Shown: piece after piece, positions 1 to 6,747 of the stretch | Position numbering within the stretch: the stretch's first letter is position 1 | How the letters are laid out: every line of letters begins with the position of its first letter | Origin: an uncultured Planctomycetaceae bacterium | GTDB taxonomy: Bacteria > Planctomycetota > Planctomycetia > Planctomycetales > Planctomycetaceae | Length of the DNA stretch: 64,000 bases | Direction of reading: 5' to 3' | NCBI GenBank assembly: GCA_937916515.1 | Contig: CALFSX010000306.1 | Coordinates: forward strand, 1-64,000 | The notes under the pieces: generated by a model | What the model saw: the letters and a program-made list of their open reading frames with translations, nothing else | Databases searched by the model: none | Told to the model about the DNA's origin: nothing | Translations under genes and position numbers: made by a program

Positions 1-25
1 CGGGGTTCGGGGTTCGGGGTTCGGG
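1..25. repeat. Short tandem heptamer repeat (CGGGGTT)n
   Basis: Three complete copies of CGGGGTT followed by a partial CGGG run from the first base of the window, so the array probably extends further left. It lies about 170 bp upstream of the hipB start. It may be a polymorphic microsatellite; no function can be assigned. Confidence 0.8.
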
Positions 26-111
26 AAAACCGCGTATCCCGCCGGCCGATTAACGGCAATACATTTCCGATTAATCATATTTCGCGTCGATTAATGGCAA
101 AATTTCACCTC

Positions 112-180
112 TAAACGGACACAACCCCGTTTACCTTCAGTAAACGGACATACAATACCCATAACCCGACCTAATGGGTA
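112..180 (+). promoter_or_regulatory. hipBA promoter and operator palindromes
   Basis: Three nested inverted repeats precede hipB. At 127-147 there is a perfect palindrome with 8-bp arms, CCGTTTAC and GTAAACGG, around CTTCA. A further AAACGG half-site at 112-118 can pair with the same arm. At 156-180 TACCCAT and ATGGGTA flank an 11-nt spacer. TACAAT at 151-156 is a good -10 candidate and lies between the two palindromes, so a repressor bound to either would block the promoter. Escherichia coli HipB binds TATCC-N8-GGATA sites; the TACCC/GGGTA pair here resembles these with a longer spacer. The inference is HipB/HipA autorepression. Confidence 0.65.
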
Positions 181-193
181 AAAAGGGAAGCTT

Positions 194-541
194 ATGTCCG
201 CTTATGAAGCAATGCCTGATGCGCAGATAGAAGCAATTCTGTGTTCACGGATGGAATCGATTCGATTGAATCGAAACATTACTCAAGCAGATCTCGCCCG
301 AGAAGCAGGCGTGTCCACTCGAACCATTCGCCGCATGGAACAGGGTGAGGGGATTTCGCTGGCGACGTTCATCAGAGTGTTGAAGGCGTTCAAACTATTG
401 GACCGACTGGACCTTCTGCTGCCGCCCGAACAGGTCCAGCCAATCGAACGCGTCCAGAAAGCCGCACGTCGCCGAGAACGCGCATCCGGCAAACGCAAAC
501 GTGATTCCGATAATACCCACTGGACCTGGGGTGACGAATGA
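194..541 (+). CDS. hipB: HipB-like XRE-family antitoxin/repressor
   Basis: A 115-residue DNA-binding protein with an N-terminal helix-turn-helix at about residues 18-60, including NITQADLAREAGVSTRTIRR, which has the recognition-helix pattern of the XRE/Cro family. The C-terminal 30 residues are very basic (KAARRRERASGKRKR). In HipBA modules the antitoxin binds operator DNA as a dimer and holds the HipA kinase inactive. GGGAAG lies 6-8 nt before the ATG and supports the start. The stop codon overlaps the hipA start by 4 nt (ATGA), so the two are translationally coupled. The palindromes just upstream are its likely operators. The basic tail is longer than in E. coli HipB. Confidence 0.85.
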   Translation: MSAYEAMPDAQIEAILCSRMESIRLNRNITQADLAREAGVSTRTIRRMEQGEGISLATFIRVLKAFKLLDRLDLLLPPEQVQPIERVQKAARRRERASGKRKRDSDNTHWTWGDE

Positions 542-1836
542 CGGACGCTCGAGTCATCCTGTGGGGACGCGACATCGCTGCTGTCAGTTGGCTGGAAGAT
601 CGCGGCATCGGCGTGTTTCAGTACGCACCCGAATTCCTGAACAGCGGTATTCAGGTATCACCACTCACCATGCCGTTGCGCGAAGGCACGTTTGAATTTC
701 CTGAACTGTCGCGTGAAACCTTCAAAGGGCTGCCGGGCCTGTTGGCCGAATCTTTGCCGGATAAGTTTGGTAACGCCTTGATCGACACATGGCTTGCTCG
801 CCAGGGGCGAACGCCGGAGTCTTTCAACCCCGTCGAACGCCTTTGCTACATCGGTTCACGCGGCATGGGAGCACTGGAATTTCAACCAACTGTTCTGGGC
901 GCGCCTGAGTCCGAACGGACCATCGACCTGGATGCTCTGGTACGGCTTGCGAATGCCGTGATCAACGAACGGTCCAGTCTCAGCGGGACGTTGTCCGGTG
1001 AAGACGATACTCAGGCCATTCAGGATATTCTGCGAGTCGGAACATCCGCCGGTGGAGCACGAGCAAAAGCCATTCTGGCATGGAATGAAGCGACTGGTGA
1101 ATTCCGATCCGGGCAGGTTCCGCTACTGGATGGCTTCACGCCGTGGCTGGTGAAATTTGATGGCGTTGCCGGCAATCAAGACAAAGAACTGGCGGACCCA
1201 CTGGGCTACGGGCGAATTGAATTCGCGTATTCGCAGATGGCTGTCGCCGCCGGAATCACGATGATGCCTTGCCGGTTGCACGAAGAAAACGGGCGAGCTC
1301 ATTTTATGACTCGACGATTTGATCGAACGCCGGAAGGCAGGAAGCTGCACATGCAGTCGCTGGGATCGATGATGCATTACGACTTCAATCAGCCGACCGC
1401 GTATTCGTACGAACAGGCGATTCAGGCCTGTCTGCGACTTGATTTGCCCATGGAAGATCGAGAACAACAATTTCGTCGAGCCGTCTTTAACGTGCTCGCC
1501 CGCAATCAGGACGATCACGTAAAGAACATCGCTTTCCTGATGAATCGCAAAGGCACGTGGCGACTATCCCCGGCTTTTGATGTCACCTATGCGTACAACC
1601 CAACCGGCGACTGGACCGGTAAACATCAAATGAGTATCAACGGCAAACGGGACCACTTTGACACCGCTGATCTGATCGCTCTAGCGGCCATTGCTGGCAT
1701 CAAAAAGCGAAAGGCCGTAGCTATCAAACTGGAAATTGAAGACGCCCTCGCCCAATGGCCAAAATTTGCTGACAACGCGGACATTGCTCCCGGCCTTCAG
1801 GCACAGATTCAGAAAGCGTTTCGCAGGTTGTCGTGA
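538..1836 (+). CDS. hipA: HipA-family serine/threonine kinase toxin
   Basis: A 432-residue protein with the HipA layout: an N-terminal 'couple_hipA' region, the family motif GSRGMGALEF at about residue 105, a flexible loop GTSAGGARAKA near residue 165, then the kinase core. The catalytic loop RNQDDHVKN (about residues 321-329) and the metal-binding DVTY of SPAFDVTY (about 348) are intact, so the kinase should be active. The best studied HipA phosphorylates glutamyl-tRNA synthetase and halts translation; the target here is unknown. The loop Ser in GTSAGG is the counterpart of the autophosphorylated serine. It overlaps hipB by 4 nt and is presumably neutralised and repressed by it. Confidence 0.9.
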   Translation: MTDARVILWGRDIAAVSWLEDRGIGVFQYAPEFLNSGIQVSPLTMPLREGTFEFPELSRETFKGLPGLLAESLPDKFGNALIDTWLARQGRTPESFNPVERLCYIGSRGMGALEFQPTVLGAPESERTIDLDALVRLANAVINERSSLSGTLSGEDDTQAIQDILRVGTSAGGARAKAILAWNEATGEFRSGQVPLLDGFTPWLVKFDGVAGNQDKELADPLGYGRIEFAYSQMAVAAGITMMPCRLHEENGRAHFMTRRFDRTPEGRKLHMQSLGSMMHYDFNQPTAYSYEQAIQACLRLDLPMEDREQQFRRAVFNVLARNQDDHVKNIAFLMNRKGTWRLSPAFDVTYAYNPTGDWTGKHQMSINGKRDHFDTADLIALAAIAGIKKRKAVAIKLEIEDALAQWPKFADNADIAPGLQAQIQKAFRRLS

Positions 1837-1896
1837 TGAGGCCTGGCACCGACTATTGGATGTTCCGAAGTCCTAACAGAACTGGAAAGAACTCAC

Positions 1897-2391
1897 ATGC
1901 CCGAATCAAATGAACCCAATGCAGTAAGCCTTCCAGAAGTCATGGATGCATTCGACATGCTGGGCGACGAAATAAGTGGCTACGTCAATCGCAAAACTGG
2001 TGAAGTGTTCATATTGCACCATGATGCCTTTGCCGGGCTTCAAGAGCTGGAATCTGGCAGCTATGGATACCCTGACGAGGCCATGGTTGCCCTTGCAAAA
2101 GAAATTGATATCTGCGACAGCTACAAAGTCTTACCCGATAAATTCGAAATCCATGAATGGCAAATCATGAAAGACTTTTGCGAAACGGTGGATGACGAAT
2201 CCGAACGTGATCAGCTACTTGACGCGATCTCCGGGAAAGGTGCATTCGGCCGCTTCAAGTCTGCCGCTTATCGCCTCGATCGGCAAGACGATTGGTTTGC
2301 ATTTCGACACACGACATTGGAAAACATGGCCATTCAATGGCTCGACACTCATCAATTCAACTGGACACGAAGTCCCCGTCCTACGACTTAG
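1897..2391 (+). CDS. UPF0158 family protein
   Basis: A 164-residue cytoplasmic protein matching UPF0158: an early segment SGYVNRKTGEVFIL, a central acidic helical part, then the family signature KGAFGRFKSAAYR with a downstream WFAFRHTTLENMAIQWL. Biochemical function is unknown for the family. It starts 60 nt after hipA on the same strand with no terminator visible, so it may be cotranscribed with the toxin-antitoxin pair. UPF0158 genes occur near other small accessory modules, but a role in the HipBA system is only an inference from position. Confidence 0.8.
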   Translation: MPESNEPNAVSLPEVMDAFDMLGDEISGYVNRKTGEVFILHHDAFAGLQELESGSYGYPDEAMVALAKEIDICDSYKVLPDKFEIHEWQIMKDFCETVDDESERDQLLDAISGKGAFGRFKSAAYRLDRQDDWFAFRHTTLENMAIQWLDTHQFNWTRSPRPTT

Positions 2392-2426
2392 TTAAAACAA
2401 ATTCAGCAGGCAGAGGCGCTCTCGGC

Positions 2427-3356
2427 CTAAGGAGCCAGCAACTTGTCGAACAGGAAGGCGTTGGAACTGTCGTACTGTTCAGACTTGGAAACTCCGCCAA
2501 TCAGCAGGTGGCATTCCTGTCCAACGCTCTCGCACTTTTCTTTCATCTTCACTCCGTAAACGGGATGATGAATTCCATGTCCGGCGTTCTTTGATGGCAG
2601 AGTCATGTCGTTGCTGTAAGTCATCAACAACGGCGGATCATCAGACGTGACGTGGTTGTAGGCTGAGAATTCGACAAACAAATCTTTGTGTTGTTCGTAG
2701 TTCTTCAATGCGCCTTCAATCGTTTCTTCGCCAACCGCCATGTTGATCATCTTATGCTGCAACACCATCGGTCCCAGCCAGGGCTCGATCTGTTTGGGAT
2801 CGATCGACGTCTGACCGCCGGCAACCGCCGCCGCCGTGACGCGAGTGGATTCTCGTCGAACAGGATCGTCAGACTTTGGATCTGCCAGATCATCATGAGT
2901 CAGCAACCACATCGAAGTACACGCTCCGGCACTACCGCCGGTCAAAACGATCCTGTCTTTGCGGATATTCCATTCCGCGGCCTTTGAACGAATGAACTGG
3001 ATCGCTAGAGCAGCATCGTGAACCGGAGCTGGCAACGACGCCTGGCCGGTCAGACGATAGTTGACTGAGGCGTAAGAGATGCCTTTGTCCAGAAACGGCT
3101 GAACGTCTCGCTGAGACCGCTTTTTGTCACCACCAATCCAGCCGCCACCATGAATGTAAACCAGCAACGGCCGAGGCCCCTCACCTTCAGCCTGCCAGAA
3201 GTCGACCACATTCATCTTGTCCGGCCCATAAGAAACATCCGCGTGAGTCGACTCGAACGCCACAGGCTTTGGCTTTGCCGCCTGCTGTTTCTTTTCATCC
3301 GCCGTCACAGAAACACACACAGCCAACAGCGCGACACAAATCGTCAATGATTTCAT
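2427..3356 (-). CDS. Secreted alpha/beta hydrolase (esterase/lipase, BD-FAE/HSL-like)
   Basis: A 309-residue protein with a clear signal peptide (cleavage after about residue 19, SVTA-DEK). The oxyanion motif YIHGGGW (about residues 67-73) and the nucleophile elbow GGSAGA (about 140-145) identify an alpha/beta hydrolase of the hormone-sensitive-lipase/carboxylesterase type. His-containing GHGIHH near residue 268 may supply the catalytic His. Such proteins cleave acyl or acetyl esters, often on polysaccharides. GAGG lies 7 nt before the ATG. The gene converges on the UPF0158 gene with 35 nt between them. The substrate cannot be told. Confidence 0.85.
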   Translation of the reverse strand: MKSLTICVALLAVCVSVTADEKKQQAAKPKPVAFESTHADVSYGPDKMNVVDFWQAEGEGPRPLLVYIHGGGWIGGDKKRSQRDVQPFLDKGISYASVNYRLTGQASLPAPVHDAALAIQFIRSKAAEWNIRKDRIVLTGGSAGACTSMWLLTHDDLADPKSDDPVRRESTRVTAAAVAGGQTSIDPKQIEPWLGPMVLQHKMINMAVGEETIEGALKNYEQHKDLFVEFSAYNHVTSDDPPLLMTYSNDMTLPSKNAGHGIHHPVYGVKMKEKCESVGQECHLLIGGVSKSEQYDSSNAFLFDKLLAP

Positions 3357-3627
3357 TTTGAAGCCTCAACAGCAGGGAACAGAAACGATGAATTCAGCTG
3401 CCCATCATAGCCAATCAGATTCTGCCGTCATCTCTACGTGGTCTTGCATCTGCAGGTGAGTCGAACCCACGGAAGGGACGGCCACAAATCAAGCAGTGAG
3501 TGGCTGTGGGGAGCTGAACTTGCAAAGGAAACCACGAGAACGATCTTTTAAGCTGGCCACCATTTTGGACAATCGTTCCGCGGTCTGGCTTGCCCCTCGC
3601 TCCAACCACCGCCCCCTGTCGAGCTGT

Positions 3628-5895
3628 TCACTCTGATTTGTGCCTCACAACACCACGGTTACACGGGCTCAAAGTTCCGCCGCCGTATCCGCCTTCATCA
3701 GGTTCCAGGGACACTGGATCTGGCCTGAGATAACAGTCTTCCATGTCTGGGGCGATTCGCGTTGAGTAAGCCAATGCGGCTGTTTCGGCAGTTTTCATGA
3801 ATTGCTGGTCGTCGATAACCTCTGCTCGAATTGTTGATTCAATGTTTTTCTTCGCATCTCGGTCACACCACAATTCGCGATATTGATCCCAGGCGAGCGA
3901 GTTGTCGATCGCTGAAGAAGTGGAGGCGAAACCAATGCTGCATAATATTAAACCAGACGCCAGAGCGGGCCGCTGGAATGCAGCACAACAGGCCCCACAG
4001 AAGTACTTGAGGCTCAACAACAGCGAAGCGCGCGTCTTCTTTTTCCATCGCCAGCTTAGCAAGCTGACGAATGCAATCGTGAGTATCGTGCCTGTCACAA
4101 GAGAGATCCCCAGGACATGGTTATGTTCACAATAGACAATGGCTTTCGCCCATTCTGGCAGCGATCGGTTTGTCGGGATCGTAAGCGTGGCAAAGCCTGA
4201 TTCCTGTGGCTTGAATTGATCATCGATCCAGAGCTTGATGCTCCAGAGTACTGCCTGCAGAAACAGAACAAAAAACGCAACAAAGGGCAGCAGGAAACGC
4301 AGACGAACAGTGGAAGGCAACTCGGGCACCTTGCGGCGACGCAAAAACCAACGGGCTAACCAAATCAGACCACCGACCAGCAACATTTCTGTATCAATAA
4401 TAAAGGCTGATCCCGGGATTCCGCCCTTTACAAGTCCTGATGGAAGAATGGCAAGGCCAACAGTCCAGGCAACAAGACTGATCAGGAAGCAGGCGCTTGT
4501 TAAACGGCCGATTTTGTTGGGGGTTTGGTCGTTTCGGATTCGTCGTTGTAGCAAAAAGGTGCCCACGGAAATGAACAGCAGAAATGTGCCGTAGATGATC
4601 GGACGGACTGCATTCGCTATAGCCAATCCATCATTTTTTTTCGCAGCGTCGATGTTGAATCTTTTCAGAAGTCGCAGCGAAGTTTCTGTTTCGACCTGGC
4701 GATCTCGTTCAAATGTATAATTTAATCGCTCCCGAGTTGTCAGCGAACGATCGGCAACAAGTTCCGGGTAAGCAATCTCCACTTGTCGAAAAGTTGCTTC
4801 GGCTTGAGCGGTTAGAACTCTTAGGTGAACGGACACTGAGGCCTGGTCGCCTGCTTCAAGTTGTTCGCTAAGAGTTCGTTGTTGAAGTCCGACTGCCGTC
4901 AAGTGTTCCGGGTCACTGATCAACCGAGCGGCATCTGCTTGAGCGTTCAGTTCGCGACTTAGGCTTCTCAACAAAGCCGATGATTCCAGCTCAAATCCTG
5001 AACAGCACGCTATTCTCGACGCCTCACGTTGTAACCCAACTCGCTTGCAGAATTGCAACACCAGTTGCATTTCTGAATCAGGAAATCGAAGCATCCGGCA
5101 CGCCAGTCCCGCATGGAAATGCCTGGCGGCAAGTTCATGCAGTTCCGGGTCGTTCACAACTTCGCAGGACATAAAGGGATCGTTTTTGAAGGCGATGTCC
5201 GTCGATTGACTCCAGGCGTGTGCTGCGATCAGGTAGTCATACAGAGCGTTATCAGGATCGTGTGATCTCGCCGACTTCAGAATGTTCAACCAGTTTGGAT
5301 TTTCGCAGTGATTCGTTTTTGTAGATCCGTACGAGTACGGAAACAACAACATCGCTTGTATCCGCGAAAGTTCTGGATTGCCGGGGGCATCACGAACGGC
5401 CTTTGCTGCGAATTCGGAACTGCGACCATTCAGTTGCCTTCGATATTCAACGGCGGCTACTTCCATAACATCAAACAGGTTGCCGTTGTGAAGCAGTTGT
5501 GCTGCCGTCCATTGAGAAGCGTACCCAAATGCCGGTTCGCTCAGCACAATCGCGGCCGCCATAAGTTCCTCAGCGTTGAAGTTGGCATTCGCGGAGTCGG
5601 AGGTTTTTTGCTTCCAGAACAAGCTCTGCTGGGATGGTGGCAATCGTGAAATGTCAGCGGAGGCACCAAGCAGTATGGAGGGTGTTTCACATCGGAATTC
5701 GGCCCACAGGCGGTTGCGTTTCGCGACCGTCCATTTTGTGCCTGCCAGACACCAGCAAACTGACGCAACGAATGAACTGACAAGTAAGAACCAGAAGCAT
5801 CTGATGCAGAAGCCACCAAGTAGCTGCGGCACAGTTGGTAATACATCTGCAGTTAGTCCGGTCAGAAATACACGACGAATAAATGACCTGAACAT
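3628..5895 (-). CDS. Large multi-pass membrane protein of unknown function
   Basis: A 755-residue protein that I do not recognise. An N-terminal membrane segment (about residues 28-52, CIRCFWFLLVSSFVASVCW) is followed by roughly 370 soluble, helix-rich residues with many Leu/Ala/Arg and aspects of TPR-like packing. A cluster of about five hydrophobic segments follows from about 430 to 620 (YGTFLLFISVGTFLL, CFLISLVAWTVGLAIL, FLLPFVAFFVLFLQAVLW, VLGISLVTGTILTIAFVSLL), and the C-terminal region has one more hydrophobic stretch. Its size and consistent coding character support a real gene. No catalytic motif is evident. It stands alone, flanked by a 270-bp gap and the GxxExxY element. Confidence 0.7.
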   Translation of the reverse strand: MFRSFIRRVFLTGLTADVLPTVPQLLGGFCIRCFWFLLVSSFVASVCWCLAGTKWTVAKRNRLWAEFRCETPSILLGASADISRLPPSQQSLFWKQKTSDSANANFNAEELMAAAIVLSEPAFGYASQWTAAQLLHNGNLFDVMEVAAVEYRRQLNGRSSEFAAKAVRDAPGNPELSRIQAMLLFPYSYGSTKTNHCENPNWLNILKSARSHDPDNALYDYLIAAHAWSQSTDIAFKNDPFMSCEVVNDPELHELAARHFHAGLACRMLRFPDSEMQLVLQFCKRVGLQREASRIACCSGFELESSALLRSLSRELNAQADAARLISDPEHLTAVGLQQRTLSEQLEAGDQASVSVHLRVLTAQAEATFRQVEIAYPELVADRSLTTRERLNYTFERDRQVETETSLRLLKRFNIDAAKKNDGLAIANAVRPIIYGTFLLFISVGTFLLQRRIRNDQTPNKIGRLTSACFLISLVAWTVGLAILPSGLVKGGIPGSAFIIDTEMLLVGGLIWLARWFLRRRKVPELPSTVRLRFLLPFVAFFVLFLQAVLWSIKLWIDDQFKPQESGFATLTIPTNRSLPEWAKAIVYCEHNHVLGISLVTGTILTIAFVSLLSWRWKKKTRASLLLSLKYFCGACCAAFQRPALASGLILCSIGFASTSSAIDNSLAWDQYRELWCDRDAKKNIESTIRAEVIDDQQFMKTAETAALAYSTRIAPDMEDCYLRPDPVSLEPDEGGYGGGTLSPCNRGVVRHKSE

Positions 5896-6020
5896 GGCGA
5901 AAGTACCGATCTTTGAAGACCTGTTCGAGCAGCGAGTCCTGGTACAACGCAGCTCGATGGTTCAGGATCAATTATTGATCCAACTTTCTGCTTTGCTGAT
6001 CGCGAACGAAAACAAAGGGA

Positions 6021-6100
6021 CAACCATGAATGGAACGAATGCTACGAATGACATGCTGACTGATGTTTTTCATTCGTGTCATTCGTGAAATTCGTGGTTG
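6021..6100. repeat. Palindromic repeat with ACGAAT periodicity, left copy
   Basis: The left arm 6021-6053 starts CAACCATGAATGGAACGAAT. The right arm at 6068-6100 ends ATTCGTGAAATTCGTGGTTG. They pair at 26 of 33 positions around a 15-nt loop. Each arm holds three GAAT/ATTC blocks about 9 nt apart. A related palindrome lies at 6523-6614. Confidence 0.8.
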
Positions 6101-6111
6101 TTAAGCCTCAG

Positions 6112-6488
6112 TCATCGCACGATGCGTTCCCATTCGAGTCTCGGATGGTGGCCGAAGTTGACCAGCAAGCCAAGGCGATGGCCGGTTGCTTTCAGGTAGT
6201 TGTGAACCTGTGCTCGATGCTCATCGTTGAGCTTGGAGACGGCCTTAATCTCCACGATGATCTTTTCGAAGCAGACAAAGTCCGGCTTTTATGATTGAGT
6301 CAGCTTGTGCCCCTTGTAGCGCAGTTCCAACTCCTGCTGCGCAGTGAACGGGACGGATTGGAGAGCGAGCTCGAGTTTAAGACATTCTTGATACACCGGC
6401 TCCACGAAACCGCTACCTTTTCGTTGTGTACCTCAAAGCATGCACCGATGATTTTGAACGACTCTTCATTGAACAGAATTTCGGTCAT
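6112..6488 (-). pseudogene. GxxExxY / PDDEXK_3-type nuclease-like protein, broken
   Basis: The intact start MTEILFNEESFKIIGACFEV matches the beginning of GxxExxY proteins. A frameshift near 6417-6424 (probably one lost A in an A-run) moves the next part, GSGFVEPVYQECLKLEL, to another frame; this holds the G-x-x-E-x-x-Y signature (GFVEPVY). In that frame a TAA at 6289-6291 stands where a Tyr codon would be expected, between HKLTQS and KPDFV. After the stop the frame continues through KPDFVCFEKIIVEIKAV, which keeps the D...ExK nuclease pattern, to LVNFG and the natural end at 6112. Two lesions make it non-functional unless recoded. The parent family is about 125 residues, as here. Confidence 0.8.
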
Positions 6489-6522
6489 TGGAAACCTCGA
6501 AAAAAATTGCTCGGACGGGAGA

Positions 6523-6614
6523 CAACCACAAATGACACGAATTTAACGAATGGTGCTCGGGCGGAGGTGAATGCCATTGGGTTTTATTCGTGTGATTCGT
6601 TTCATTCGTGGTTG
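6523..6614. repeat. Palindromic repeat with ACGAAT periodicity, right copy
   Basis: The left arm begins CAACCACAAATGACACGAAT (6523 on) and pairs at about 24 of 29 positions with the right arm ending ATTCGTTTCATTCGTGGTTG at 6614, around a G-rich loop of about 33 nt. Termini and internal ACGAAT spacing match the copy at 6021-6100, while the loop is unrelated. Confidence 0.8.
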
Positions 6615-6628
6615 TAAATATCGGCGCA

Positions 6629-6669
6629 ACGAAAAGGGCAAGGTTTGCACCTTGCCCTTTTCTGTTTTT
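6629..6669 (-). terminator. Rho-independent terminator downstream of ppdK
   Basis: The 12-bp stem AAAAGGGCAAGG/CCTTGCCCTTTT closes a short loop about 80 nt after the ppdK stop. Read on the minus strand the stem ends CCCTTTT; on the plus strand it is followed by CTGTTTTTC, so it may work in both directions. Confidence 0.75.
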
Positions 6670-6747
6670 CATTCATCTTCCTCGGCGATTCGGCGTGCTA
6701 CGAAGTCTCGCGTCGCACCAGGCCATCGCCTGCCGGGGCGTCCCGGC

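Larger units (their letters stand above)
6021..6614. mobile_element. Putative palindrome-bounded GxxExxY element (decayed)
   Basis: A unit of about 594 bp. Imperfect hairpins at 6021-6100 and 6523-6614 begin and end with the same CAACCA/TGGTTG termini and share ACGAAT blocks spaced 8-9 nt. They enclose a GxxExxY nuclease-like pseudogene whose ends lie 11 and 34 nt from the hairpins. Nothing else is in the unit. The arrangement suggests a single inserted element, either carried by the nuclease-like gene or using it for spread. The element boundaries and mobility are inference; no target-site duplication was confirmed. Confidence 0.45.

Noticed and set aside
3357-3627. tRNA-like TCGAACCCAC segment around 3460
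   Set aside because: It resembles a T-arm sequence, but no acceptor stem, anticodon arm or D-arm can be formed around it.
6021-6614. CRISPR array formed by the ACGAAT blocks
   Set aside because: Blocks are only 6-9 nt apart, form inverted pairs and have no spacers of constant length; no cas genes are present.
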